From Streptomyces sp. NBC_01142 (lineage in GTDB: Bacteria; Actinomycetota; Actinomycetes; Streptomycetales; Streptomycetaceae), in the NCBI RefSeq assembly GCF_026341125.1, contig NZ_JAPEOR010000001.1, positions 3,596,001-3,660,000 on the forward strand: a stretch of DNA of 64,000 bases, written 5' to 3'. Of the stretch, positions 17,622 through 28,193 are shown in pieces. The notes beneath the pieces were generated by a model, which was not told where the DNA came from, searched no databases, and saw nothing but the letters and a program-made list of their open reading frames with translations. Position 1 is the stretch's first letter, and every line of letters starts with the position of its first letter. The position numbers and the translations under genes are program-made.

Positions 17622-19145
17622 ATGGACACCGATGTGCTGGTCGTCGGAGCTGGTCCGACAGGGCTGATGATCGCCTGCGAGCTGGCGTTGGCCGGCGTAC
17701 GCACCCGGGTACTGGAGCGCCGCACCGAACGCCGACGGGACTCCCGGGCGTTGACCCTGCACCCGCGCAGCATGGAACTGATGGACATGCGCGGGCTCGC
17801 ACCGCGCTTCCTCGCACTCGGCAGGCCGGTGCCCGGCTGGCACTTCGCCGGGCTCCCGACCCGGCTGGACTTCACCGCGCTGGACACGCGGCACGGCTAC
17901 ACTCTCTTCCTCGCCCAGGCTCACACCGAGGCATTGCTGGAGCAGCGGGCGGGTGAACTGGGTGTGGAGATCAGCCGTGGGTACGAGACCACCGATCTGC
18001 GCCAGGATGACGACGGCGTCGTGTTGCAGGCGCACGGGCCCGCCGGCGCCGAGACTCTGCGGGCACGATACGCGGTCGGGTGCGACGGCGCCCGGAGCAC
18101 CGTGCGACAGGCGGCCGGTATCGCCTTCCCGGGAACGGGCGAGACACTGACGGGGGTCCTCGGAGACTTCGCCGCTGTCGGAGCGGACCCCGCCGCACTC
18201 GAGGCAGCGCGCGCCCAGGGCGTGTTGATCGCGCCTCTGGAGCACGGACTCACCCGATTCGTCTACATCGATCCTGACAGGATGCGGATCCCTTCGAAGG
18301 AGCCGGTGACGCTCGAGGAGTTCCGAACCTCACTGGAGCGGATCTGCGGCTCCGACTGCGCCGTGGCGGATCCTCAGTGGCTCTCCCGCTTCGGTAATGC
18401 GACCCGCCTCGCCGACACCTACCGTTCAGGCCGTGTCCTTGTCGCCGGGGACGCCGCGCACATCCACTTCCCCGCGGCCGGACAGGGCCTCAACACCGGC
18501 CTCCAGGACGCGATGAACCTGGGCTGGAAGCTCGCGGCCACGGCACAGGGCCGGGCCCCGGTCGGGCTGCTCGACACCTACAACACCGAACGCCGCCCCG
18601 CTGGACGGGCCGTTACCGAGAACACCGAAGTCCAGACCCTGCTGGCCGAGCTCACCCTCCTGCCGCAGTACCAGCGGCCCGCCGCCGCACTGCGCGCCCT
18701 CCTCGACCAACTTCTGCAGCTGGGGGAGGTCAACCATCTGCTCGCGGAACAGATTTCGGCGCTGGGCACCGCCTACCCGCCCGCGGAGCCCTCGGCGGAC
18801 CCGCTCATAGGGCGGCGGATGCCCGACGTGGGGCTCACCGTCGCCGACTCGGAGGCGGAGCGGGTCCACGAACTGCTGGTCCGAGGCCGCTTCCTCCTGC
18901 TGGACCTCACCGGCAGCATCCCTCGTTCGCCGGCCCCTGCTCTCGGCCAGAACTCACACCTCACCGCCCATACCGTCCTGCGACATGACGAACACGCCGA
19001 CCTCAACGGAGTGACGGAAATCCTCGTCCGTCCCGACGGACACATCGCCTGGGCCACCCGAACGTCCGATGCCCATACGCTCGTCTCGCAGCGGACCACA
19101 GCCCTGGCCACCTGGACCGGCGCAACGGCGGAAGCCGACGTCTGA
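17622..19145 (+). CDS. FAD-dependent monooxygenase (rifampicin/polyketide hydroxylase-like)
   Basis: A 507-aa class A flavin monooxygenase of the PheA/TfdB-like group. It shows VLVVGAGPTGLMIACELAL at the N terminus, YAVGCDGARSTVRQAAGI at about 150-167, and VLVAGDAAHIHFPAAGQGLN near 275-295. A C-terminal thioredoxin-like half follows (GRFLLLDLTGSIP, ITEILVRPDGHIAWA), typical of 500-aa polyketide hydroxylases and of rifampicin monooxygenase Rox. ATG 17622 has GGGAGAGG at 17608-17615. It likely hydroxylates an aromatic polyketide or drug. The dedicated TetR partner suggests inducible detoxification rather than a biosynthetic cluster, since no PKS genes are nearby. Confidence 0.93.
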   Translation: MDTDVLVVGAGPTGLMIACELALAGVRTRVLERRTERRRDSRALTLHPRSMELMDMRGLAPRFLALGRPVPGWHFAGLPTRLDFTALDTRHGYTLFLAQAHTEALLEQRAGELGVEISRGYETTDLRQDDDGVVLQAHGPAGAETLRARYAVGCDGARSTVRQAAGIAFPGTGETLTGVLGDFAAVGADPAALEAARAQGVLIAPLEHGLTRFVYIDPDRMRIPSKEPVTLEEFRTSLERICGSDCAVADPQWLSRFGNATRLADTYRSGRVLVAGDAAHIHFPAAGQGLNTGLQDAMNLGWKLAATAQGRAPVGLLDTYNTERRPAGRAVTENTEVQTLLAELTLLPQYQRPAAALRALLDQLLQLGEVNHLLAEQISALGTAYPPAEPSADPLIGRRMPDVGLTVADSEAERVHELLVRGRFLLLDLTGSIPRSPAPALGQNSHLTAHTVLRHDEHADLNGVTEILVRPDGHIAWATRTSDAHTLVSQRTTALATWTGATAEADV

Positions 19146-19615
19146 CGGCCACGAGGCGGCCCACACCACACGCAGCGCCTCCCCTTCCGACGGCGATTCA
19201 TTGCCCTGGAAGCCGTCACGAGCACAGGTGATCGTGAAGACGGCTGGGCGTGCAGCCGCTGAACGCCTCTCGGCCGTCACCGCTCACACGTTTCTGGAAC
19301 ACCCCGACGGCATCACGATCGCTGCCCGCCGACCTCACCGGGACCCGGCTGCGCCCCCGACCGGCTACCACGCGCTATCGCCTGGGGCGGGGTCAGGCGT
19401 GCTGAGCGGCTGCGCCGCGCTCAAGCTGGGGCGTGCGGTTGCGCGGCTGCGCAGGGGGACCGCATGTGTCGCGTACTGCACGCGGAAGGGACGATGCTGT
19501 GCACCGCGGGGGAGATGGCCTGCTCCTTGTCCCACCATCGTCCCAACCGCCTCACTCGGTGCAGGCATCATCGCAGCGTGAAATGCCGGACCTCGGATGC
19601 GGTGAGGGCGACGTG
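19146..19615. other. Intergenic, no gene seen
   Basis: A 470-bp stretch after the monooxygenase. Frames here lack codon bias and recognisable motifs. It leads into the decayed permease fragment. Confidence 0.4.
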
Positions 19616-19942
19616 CGCCTGTCCCTCACCGGGACGGCCCTCCGGCAGGACGTGGTCGCCATCGCGGCGGCAGCAACAGTGGTCCGGGGCGCTGCGACAG
19701 CGATCAGCCTCCTCCTGGGACTGCTCCACGTCTTCCCGGTCGTGGCGCATGCGGTCGACGCCCCCGCGTGGCAGACGCCATCTCCAGCAGATTGCCCCAA
19801 TGCCGACGGGGCCTGCCGTCCAGGCAACGGCCGGCCTGGAGCGTCTGCCCATCATCCCTGGCCGGTCTCGGCGTCCTGGCTGCCTGGGTCGCGGCCGCCC
19901 TGCTGGTGCGCATGCGTGACGTGCGGGTCAGAGACAGGACGC
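19616..19942 (+). pseudogene. ABC-2 type transporter permease, C-terminal remnant with frameshifts
   Basis: Three reading frames in succession spell the end of an ABC exporter permease: TALRQDVVAIAAAATVVRGA then ISLLLGLLHVFPVVAHAVDA in one frame, RRHLQQIAPMPTGPAVQATAG in the next, and LAGLGVLAAWVAAALLVRMR in the third. Two frameshifts (near 19776 and 19855) break the gene and the N-terminal part is absent. It is dead debris, possibly of a drug-efflux system once linked to the neighbouring TetR gene. Confidence 0.65.
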
Positions 19943-20017
19943 CGGGGCACACCACCGAGAGCCCAGGCCGGCGACCTGGGCCCTCGGCTCCTGTGTGCAC
20001 ACCCACGCCCGCCGTGT

Positions 20018-21503
<1,486 letters not shown>

Positions 21504-21797
21504 CCGGGGCGGCGGGCAGCACACCCACATCGGCGAGGTGGATGCCGTCCTGCGACAGAAGCGGTAGTTGTACGAGGTTCGCCCACCGGGCCGGGGTACT
21601 TCGCCGATACCCCGCGCCCGCTGTACACCGGCGCCTCCGCCGTCCAGCCCGGATACCGGGGACGGGGGTGACGGAAGGGGCTGTGGAGTGGGGCGGGATC
21701 TGGGTCTGGACGGCTGGTGGACCAGGTCGGTGTGCGGTCCGTGGAGCGGTGGCGCCGGTCTTGTTCCTTAGCCGGCCCGTCCAGCCAAGCTCGGCGC

Positions 21798-22190
21798 CGC
21801 ACGACACCAATGTCGTCGGCGCCGCGCGCGTCACGCACGCCTTCCTGCCGCTCCTGGAAGCCGGCGACACCCCGGTCGTCGTCAATGTCAGTAGCGGTCT
21901 GGGCTCGCTGGCGGCGACCGCCGACCCCAACCGCATCGAGTTCCATGTGGCGCTGCTGGACTACAACTCCTCCCAGACCGCCCTGGTGATGATCACCTCG
22001 CAGTACGCCAGGGCTTGTCCCGCCATCACGTTCAACGCCGTCGACCGCGGCTACACCGCCACCGACCTCAACGGCCACCAGGGCACCCAGAGCGTCGAAG
22101 AGGGCACGGACGCGATCGTTCGCATGGCCTCCATCGGCGCCGACGGCCCGACCGGCGGCTTCTTCGACAGGACCGGCCCGGGGTGTCTGG
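21798..22190 (+). pseudogene. Short-chain dehydrogenase/reductase remnant
   Basis: The frame reads the second half of an SDR: TNVVGAARVTHAFLPLLEAG, VVVNVSSGLGSLAATAD, then FNAVDRGYTATDLNGHQGTQ and ending DGPTGGFFDRTGP. The nucleotide-binding N terminus (TGxxxGxG) is missing, and the catalytic YxxxK is replaced by YNSSQTALV, so Lys is lost. A transposase fragment abuts its 3' end. It cannot be an active enzyme. Confidence 0.75.
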
Positions 22191-22395
22191 TAACCAGACC
22201 CACTCCTCCTTCGCCACCGGGGCCGGGGCGAACCTGGCTCTGTTCGAGTACATCGACGGCTTCTGCAACACCAGATGCCTCCAGCAACGCCTTGGCTTCC
22301 TCAATCCCATCGGGTTCGAGGAGAGGTAATACGCCGACCAGGCAACGGCCGAACAAGTAGACCTGAAACCCCGTCACCCTGCCCCGACCAGTGAT
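22190..22395 (+). pseudogene. IS3 family transposase (orfB) C-terminal remnant
   Basis: Translation gives ANLALFEYIDGFCNTRCLQQ then RLGFLNPIGFEER, the classic C-terminal block of IS3 OrfB (FEYIDGFYNTRRxHxxLGYLSPxEFE). It then meets an in-frame TAA and continues YADQATAEQVDLKPR, so the stop lies inside the old gene. Only about 65 codons survive. It is fused to the broken SDR and marks an old insertion or deletion. Confidence 0.7.
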
Positions 22396-22576
22396 CAGAA
22401 CTTCCCACGCAGCGGGGAACCCCTCAGCCCGCGTCGGGAGCGGAGGGCAACCGCATAGGGAAGCATGGCCCAAACAGTAATGCGACAGTATGAGTTATGG
22501 CTTTAGCATTCCGCTATCTTGCTGGCTGGGTGGATAGTTGACGGGCAATGCTGGAATCCGAATAGGGAGGTTCCTC

Positions 22577-22789
22577 ATGTCCTGTCCCCCACCCGTTGAT
22601 GCGCGTAAAGCGCTGGATTTCCTGAGGACCAGTGGGCTGGTAGACCTCAGCGTTCCTCTGGAGCGCATCGTCGGCCAGGTCAGCCAGCTCGACGATGTCG
22701 CAGGCTACGTGCTGGCCTGGGAACGCTACGTTCTGGTCGTCGCCAACGAGGTAGCGGACGGTTCCGCGCCTACGCCTGCGGACCGCTGA
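22577..22789 (+). CDS. Small 70-aa protein paired with a DUF6895-like gene
   Basis: A short acidic protein opening MSCPPPVDARKALDFLRTSG with a helical middle (VPLERIVGQVSQLDDVAGYV, YVLVVANEVADG). GGGAGG at 22565-22570, 6 nt before ATG 22577, makes the start convincing, and the region upstream is unusually AT-rich, as for a promoter. It ends 34 bp before the next gene on the same strand. The two probably form one transcript. I do not recognise the family; a precursor peptide, chaperone or partner protein are all possible. Confidence 0.7.
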   Translation: MSCPPPVDARKALDFLRTSGLVDLSVPLERIVGQVSQLDDVAGYVLAWERYVLVVANEVADGSAPTPADR

Positions 22790-22823
22790 CCCACACATCA
22801 AGGTGACTGCCGGGAGGACCGAA

Positions 22824-24488
22824 GTGAAGACAGAGTATCCCGGCGTCCGGTCATCTCGAAGGCGCGCGGTGGAGGACCGGGCAGTCGCCTGGCTCGCTGC
22901 GCGCCGGGTCATGCTGGACCCGCGCAACGCCCGGCCGGACACAGTGCTTTTTGCCCGCAAAGCATTGATCGAGACGGCGTTCCTTGTGGGGCTTCGCGCC
23001 CGCCTTGACGAGGCTCCTCTTGCCGGCGATTTTGCGGCCATTCTGGAGCAGGTTGAGGACGTCGCCCGGCAGCCCTCCTATCGGGAACTCATCGCACGGG
23101 ACGAAGCCGCCCTCCTGCTGTATGCAGGAACGTATGCTGCGCTGCGGCTCTGTGGCCGTGACGACCCTGAATTCCGGCGTATCATCCAGCAAGCCGCTGC
23201 CGGCGGGTACGCCGCGGCGTTCGAGCGGGTTCCTTACCGGCAGCTGGACCTGCTCCACACGCTGCACCTGTGCGGGATCGAGCATGGTCTGCCTGCTATG
23301 GATGACGTTCTGCCTTTCACGGTCCTGTGCCGTCGTCCGAACGTGCTCAAGATGGCCGACCGCGACATCTACGCCATCACCCACACCATCTTCTACGTCA
23401 CGGACTTCGGTCGGCGCGAGCCTGTATGGCCCCGCGGATACAGCCTCGGTGAGGCTGTCGAACTCCTGGAAGCACTTCTCGTCCTCGCCGAGGCCCGTGC
23501 GAACGCCGACCTGGTCGGGGAGCTGCTGTGCTGTCTGCTCTGCCTCGGTGTCACCGACTCCGACGCAGCAGACCAGGCATGGAGGTTCCTGGAATCCGTC
23601 CAGGAGGACAACGGCCGCGTGAACGGACCCAAGGGCGTCATTCATCCCGGACTCGAGAGTGAGAACGACGACTTCCGTCACTGGGCGGAGGGATACCACA
23701 CCACCATCGTCGCCGCCCTGGCCGGTTTGCTGGAACGGAGTCCCCGACGAGTCGCGAAGCCACGCCCAGGCCTGCCGGTAACGGACGTCGTACTGGTGGA
23801 GCCGCTCCGGCGCGCCGTCCTGTGGCTGTGCGACAGGAGCATGACGCAAGATCCACGTACCGGACTGCCCGGAGTCACGGCCGCCGCTGTCGGGGCTTCG
23901 GCAATCGAGGAACACCGACTTGTCCGGCCGGCGCTCGAACACTACGCAGCGAGCCTTGCTGATGCGGACCCGGAGGTCTGGCAGGAACAAGGCATGGAAA
24001 TTGCAGGAGAGTTCGCCATGGCTCTCCGTACAGCTGAAGTCAGCTGTCCTTCCCTGGAAGAGTTCCTCAAAGCAACAGCCACGGTGGTCGACTCACTCGA
24101 CAGCGTCCCCGCCGACGTCATGGACAACGTGCAACGACTCGTCAGCCTCGGCCTCACCCGTCCTTCACCAGGCACGGTCATCCCCGAGCAGCCCCTGACA
24201 CGCGAGCACCACGCATACCCTCTTCACGCCGCCACCACCCTGTGTGAAGCCAGAGGGACTTACCACCTCGGCCAGCTCGCAGCCACCGTCCGCACCCTTG
24301 TCCATGACGGATGGCGGCAGCACCGCATCACCCGAGACGCCATCGCGTTCCTCATCGGACAACAAAGCGCTGACGGAGCCTTCGGCTATCCCGCTTGCGA
24401 CGACCAGGCACAGCGGGAGAAGGCCCAGTTCTCCTGGACCCGGAGCGTGGTAACAGCCCTGGCCTCCGCGACCAGGAACGGTGAGTGA
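22824..24488 (+). CDS. DUF6895-like protein, predicted alpha/alpha barrel
   Basis: A 554-aa soluble helical protein. The N-terminal half has an alternating helix pattern with the block DIYAITHTIFYVTDFGRR that I associate with DUF6895-type proteins. The C-terminal half has TRDAIAFLIGQQSADGAFGY and RAVLWLCDRSMTQDPRTGLP, repeats reminiscent of prenyltransferase/terpene-cyclase toroids (LxxQxxDGxFG). No DxDD or Cys/His zinc motif is obvious, so catalysis is not assigned. GTG 22824 is preferred over GTG 22803 because GGGAGG (22812-22817) lies 6 nt upstream. It is probably co-transcribed with the 70-aa gene. Confidence 0.8.
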   Translation: MKTEYPGVRSSRRRAVEDRAVAWLAARRVMLDPRNARPDTVLFARKALIETAFLVGLRARLDEAPLAGDFAAILEQVEDVARQPSYRELIARDEAALLLYAGTYAALRLCGRDDPEFRRIIQQAAAGGYAAAFERVPYRQLDLLHTLHLCGIEHGLPAMDDVLPFTVLCRRPNVLKMADRDIYAITHTIFYVTDFGRREPVWPRGYSLGEAVELLEALLVLAEARANADLVGELLCCLLCLGVTDSDAADQAWRFLESVQEDNGRVNGPKGVIHPGLESENDDFRHWAEGYHTTIVAALAGLLERSPRRVAKPRPGLPVTDVVLVEPLRRAVLWLCDRSMTQDPRTGLPGVTAAAVGASAIEEHRLVRPALEHYAASLADADPEVWQEQGMEIAGEFAMALRTAEVSCPSLEEFLKATATVVDSLDSVPADVMDNVQRLVSLGLTRPSPGTVIPEQPLTREHHAYPLHAATTLCEARGTYHLGQLAATVRTLVHDGWRQHRITRDAIAFLIGQQSADGAFGYPACDDQAQREKAQFSWTRSVVTALASATRNGE

Positions 24489-24658
24489 CGTCGATCGGAC
24501 CCAGCCCGTGGCGGCCCGGTCCGGACGTGGGCGACGGATGGTTCAGCCGCCCGACCAACGAGCGGGAACCATCAGTTTCGGCTCAACAAGCAGGTCCGGA
24601 CCAAGTGGCGGGACCTGCGCGAGCGGCCGGAGAAATCCGCCGAACCGCGTACTGGTCA

Positions 24659-25087
24659 ATGGATGATCGGCACAATGTGAGGGTGTCCACCTTTACTGAG
24701 CTCCAACTCGCCGACGGCACCGCCATCCGCTTCGAACTGGCCCCGGCGCAGGGCGCTCCGTCCGGTGCCGAGCCTGCCGACGGCCGTGCCGCCGATCCGG
24801 CGAACGAGCTGCCCGACGGCATGGGGCAGAGCGTGCCCGTGGCCCGCGGCGGGCAGACCGTCTCGGCCTTCGCCGTCGAGACGCTGCGCCGGACCCTGCA
24901 GCCGCTGAGCACCCTCCTCGAGGAGGTGCACGACGCAGTTCTCGCCGCGGAGCACCCGCCCCAGGAGGTGAACGTCTCCTTCGGCATCCAGGTAGGCCAC
25001 GACCTCAAGCTCGGCATCGTCGGCGGGAACGGGCAGGCGCACATCACCGTCTCGGCGACCTGGCAGCCCGCCGCGCCCCGGACCTGA
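24659..25087 (+). CDS. Trypsin-co-occurring domain protein (Trypco1 / CU044_2847-like)
   Basis: A protein of about 142 aa. The pattern ELQLADGTAIRFELAPA, a variable linker, VSAFAVETLRRTLQPLSTLL then PPQEVNVSFGIQVGHDLKLG and GQAHITVSATW matches the small Trypco1 family: beta strands flanking a central helix, ending in an I/V-T-V-x-x-x-W strand. These proteins accompany trypsin-like effector proteases in bacterial conflict systems, and the next gene, 3 nt downstream, is exactly that. Start is uncertain: ATG 24659 or GTG 24683 (VSTFTELQL); neither has a good ribosome site. It may act as an adaptor or substrate of the protease (inference). Confidence 0.82.
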   Translation: MDDRHNVRVSTFTELQLADGTAIRFELAPAQGAPSGAEPADGRAADPANELPDGMGQSVPVARGGQTVSAFAVETLRRTLQPLSTLLEEVHDAVLAAEHPPQEVNVSFGIQVGHDLKLGIVGGNGQAHITVSATWQPAAPRT

Positions 25088-25090
25088 CGG

Positions 25091-27244
25091 ATGGGCTGGT
25101 TCCACGACACCCACGGGCCGGCGTCCGCGGATCCGCGTCGGTCGGTCGTCACCGTCCTGCGCGTCCACGACGGCAGGACGGCAGGGGCCGGTGTGCTGCT
25201 GGCCGCGGACCAGCTGCTGACCTGTGCCCATGTCGTCAACGACGCACTGGGCAGACCCCTGTTCGAGGCCCGGAGCCCCGGCCGCCCGGTTGAGGTGATC
25301 CTGCACGGCGCGACCAGCACCACCCGGTACGACGCCACGGTCACCCACTGGGTGCCGCCCCGCCGGATCGACGGAGCGCCGGGTGTTCGCGAACGGGAGG
25401 ACCAGGAGTGGCTCGGCGACCTCGCCGTCCTGCGGATCGAGTCGCCGCCCGAGGAGCAGGCGCCGGCCCCCCGGTGGCAGCCCATGAGCGAAGGGCAGGC
25501 ACTGCGCGCCTGGCACAGCACCGGGTTGCGCAGCTCGTTCGCCGACGTACGGGTCAAGTCCTGTGACGAGACCATCGGTTACCTCGACGGCGAGGCGACC
25601 GGCATGCCGATTGGCCCTGCGTACAGCGGCGGCCCCCTGTGGGAGGCCACCGGGCACGCCGTCGTGGGCATCGTCGCCGCCCACATCATGCCGCCCGTCG
25701 ACCCCGCGACGGGCCGCCCCGCGGCGTACAGCACGCAGCACATCGCGCGCCGCAGCTGGGGCATCCCGTGGCAGCGCATCCAGAGCGAGTTACGGGCGGT
25801 GGGCGCCGACCGGCTGTTCGACTCGCACGAGGCGGACCCGGACGACCCTGCCCTGCTGCTCCTTGTCGACCTGCTGGAGGCCGTCATGCCCTCGCCGATG
25901 CTCAGGGGCGAGCATGCGGCGGCCGTCGCCGAGCGGTGCGGACTCGGACACAGCGGCCACGGGTCGGCACCCACCTTCGAGGAGTTCGCGGAACTGCTGG
26001 TGGTCCGCCCGCGCGCACTGGCCGCGCTGACAGAGGTACTGCGCCGGGGGGACCCCGGCGCCGCCGACCAACTGCTCGCCGCCGGGCTGCTGTCCCGGAC
26101 GCCCAAGCTGCTCTCCCCGCGGGAACACCGCAAGCTGCGGGTCCTGCTGCGCGCCGTCCCCGCACCCGTCACGGCCCGGCTCCCGGAGGCCGTACGGGCG
26201 GCGCTGCCGCTGGCCGCCGAGCTCCCGTCGGACGAGACACTCGAGGGCCTCCTCGACCGGCTGGAGAGCCTGCCGGGCGACAGCCGTACCGAAGCGGGCG
26301 GGCCACGCGTTCCCGGGCTGCTGCGCGTCATGGAGTACTTCGCCGTTCTGTGCTCCGCAGCGCCCCGGGCCGGGTTTCGGATCTGGGCGGACGCGGTCGC
26401 CGGACGGCTCGGCATTCCCCGTTCCGCGCTGGCCGAGCGCCGGTCGGACGCGGAGGACTGGGCGCGGGCGCTCAGCACCCGAACGGCACCCCTGCGCGTC
26501 CTGGTGCAGGTTACCGGGGACGACAACGGCCGCTACCGGCTGCGGATGTGGTGCGACGAGGGCGCGGGGCCCCGCCGGCTGTCCGTCGAGGGCGGCGCCA
26601 CCTACAGCGGAGCCGAGGCGGCGCACGAGCTGCTGAGAGTGCTCGAATCGCTGTACCGGGCCGCACCGGACGACCGCCGGCCGCTGGTCGAGGCGCTGGT
26701 GGACCGGGCCGGGCTGAACCTCCCGATCGACGAATGGGACAGCTTCGGTCCCGACGACTTGGTCCCCGGGGTCCTGGGCGCGGAGTACCCGCTCGTGGTC
26801 AACTGCCCGGAACTCTTGCGCCGCAACGAGCGTTTCCTCCCTGACTGGCGCCGAAGATGGCGACAGGTCGATTCGGGCACCTCCCTGCGGTTCAGCGACG
26901 ACGCCGCGAGCCCGCGCGAGGTCTACGGCACGCTGATGGACCAGCGCGACGCCGCCCGGGTCAGCGTCGACGTACCGCCGCGGCTGCGTGACGAGATCGT
27001 CCAGGTGTGTCTGGCCGTGGGCGTGCCCGTGGTGGTGTGGGACCGGGGCGCCGACAGGGAGTCGCACGCCGTCGACCACATGACCGAGGTGACCACCCGC
27101 GACCTGCCCGAAGGGGTGCGGTCCTACCGCGCCAAGACAGTGCACCGGCCGCACGACTTTCCGGGACGGCCCGTGCTGGCCTGGGCGGACGCGGACCGGA
27201 CCGTACCGCAGCTGCATCTGTCCGAACCCCAGGAGAGCCTATGA
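25091..27244 (+). CDS. Trypsin-VMAP protein of a vWA-MoxR conflict system
   Basis: A 717-aa protein with no signal peptide, so it acts in the cytoplasm. Residues 15-215 are a trypsin-like serine protease with an intact triad: His47 (LLTCAHVVND), Asp110 (EWLGDLAVLRIE) and Ser179 (PAYSGGPLWE). Residues about 250-330 form a helical effector-associated-like domain (LLVDLLEAVMPSPMLRG). From about 465 on it resembles VMAP-C (LRVLVQVTGDDNGRYRLRMW, VDRAGLNLPIDEWDSFG, LGAEYPLVVNCPELL). VMAP proteins are the third partner of vWA and MoxR ATPases, both encoded just downstream. Its stop overlaps the MoxR start (ATGA). The protease is presumably held inactive until the NTPase module senses a trigger. Confidence 0.87.
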   Translation: MGWFHDTHGPASADPRRSVVTVLRVHDGRTAGAGVLLAADQLLTCAHVVNDALGRPLFEARSPGRPVEVILHGATSTTRYDATVTHWVPPRRIDGAPGVREREDQEWLGDLAVLRIESPPEEQAPAPRWQPMSEGQALRAWHSTGLRSSFADVRVKSCDETIGYLDGEATGMPIGPAYSGGPLWEATGHAVVGIVAAHIMPPVDPATGRPAAYSTQHIARRSWGIPWQRIQSELRAVGADRLFDSHEADPDDPALLLLVDLLEAVMPSPMLRGEHAAAVAERCGLGHSGHGSAPTFEEFAELLVVRPRALAALTEVLRRGDPGAADQLLAAGLLSRTPKLLSPREHRKLRVLLRAVPAPVTARLPEAVRAALPLAAELPSDETLEGLLDRLESLPGDSRTEAGGPRVPGLLRVMEYFAVLCSAAPRAGFRIWADAVAGRLGIPRSALAERRSDAEDWARALSTRTAPLRVLVQVTGDDNGRYRLRMWCDEGAGPRRLSVEGGATYSGAEAAHELLRVLESLYRAAPDDRRPLVEALVDRAGLNLPIDEWDSFGPDDLVPGVLGAEYPLVVNCPELLRRNERFLPDWRRRWRQVDSGTSLRFSDDAASPREVYGTLMDQRDAARVSVDVPPRLRDEIVQVCLAVGVPVVVWDRGADRESHAVDHMTEVTTRDLPEGVRSYRAKTVHRPHDFPGRPVLAWADADRTVPQLHLSEPQESL

Positions 27245-28191
27245 ACCCCGCACCGAACGGAAGTTGGCGGATCTTCCGCGGCGACGGCCTGCAACGCCGC
27301 GTGACGATGCCACCGTCGCCCCCGTGGCGGCGGTTCACGACCCCGGAACGGGCGGCCGCACCGTTGCCGTATCTGATCTCCCCCGAGCACGCCGACGTGG
27401 TCAACGCCGCGCTGCATCTGCGCCGGCCGCTGCTGGTGACCGGACCGGCCGGCACCGGCAAGTCGTCGCTCGCCCGGGCCGTCACCCATGAGCTCGCTCT
27501 CGGCGAACTGCTGCGCTGGCCCGTCAACAGCCGCTCCGGCGTCCAGGACGCGCTCTACCAGTACGACGCCATCGGACGGTTGCGGGAGACGACCCTCAAC
27601 CGGGACCGCGGCGAGACGGAACCCTCCATCGGCAGCTTCATCCGGCTGGGGCCGCTCGGCACCGCGCTGGTGCCCGCAGGGACGCCGCGGGTGCTCCTGG
27701 TCGACGAGATGGACAAGGGCGATGTGGACCTGCCCAACGACCTGCTGACGGTCTTCGAGGAGGGCGTCTTCGAGATTCCCGAGCTGGTACGGCTGCCGGC
27801 GGACACACCGGTCGTCGACGTCGTGACGGCCGATCACGAGGGGACCGTGAGCGTCGAGCGGGGACGGGTGCAGTGCACCGAGTTCCCGGTCGTCGTCATC
27901 ACCAGCAACGGTGAGCGGGACTTCCCGCCCGCCTTCCTGCGCCGCTGCATCCGGCTGGACTTCCCGGTGCCGGACGAGGAGCGGCTGCGCGCGATCGTCA
28001 CCGCGCACCTGGGCCCCGACGCGCTGCTCGACGTCGACGACCTGCTCCAGGCGTTCCTGCGCCGGAGGGCGCCGGGCGAGCTCGCCACCGACCAGTTGCT
28101 CAACGCCGTGTTCCTGCGGGCCGGCGGCGTGGACCTGGACGCGGAAGGGCTGCTGGACGCCGTACTGCACCAGTTGACGGGGGCCGTCTGA
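27241..28191 (+). CDS. MoxR-like AAA+ ATPase of the conflict system
   Basis: A 316-aa AAA+ ATPase. Walker A is VTGPAGTGKSSLAR (about residues 66-79), Walker B LLVDEMDKGD (about 151-160), sensor-1 VVVITSNGERDFPPAFL with the following RRC arginine region. The C-terminal lid helices carry a DxDDLLQAFLRRR segment. The insert before Walker B (EPSIGSFIRLGPLGTAL) is typical of MoxR/CbbQ-like proteins. It overlaps the VMAP gene by 4 bp and is 2 nt from the vWA gene, so all three are translated together. MoxR ATPases work with vWA proteins to remodel targets, here probably the protease or its regulator. Confidence 0.9.
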   Translation: MNPAPNGSWRIFRGDGLQRRVTMPPSPPWRRFTTPERAAAPLPYLISPEHADVVNAALHLRRPLLVTGPAGTGKSSLARAVTHELALGELLRWPVNSRSGVQDALYQYDAIGRLRETTLNRDRGETEPSIGSFIRLGPLGTALVPAGTPRVLLVDEMDKGDVDLPNDLLTVFEEGVFEIPELVRLPADTPVVDVVTADHEGTVSVERGRVQCTEFPVVVITSNGERDFPPAFLRRCIRLDFPVPDEERLRAIVTAHLGPDALLDVDDLLQAFLRRRAPGELATDQLLNAVFLRAGGVDLDAEGLLDAVLHQLTGAV

Positions 28192-28193
28192 CC

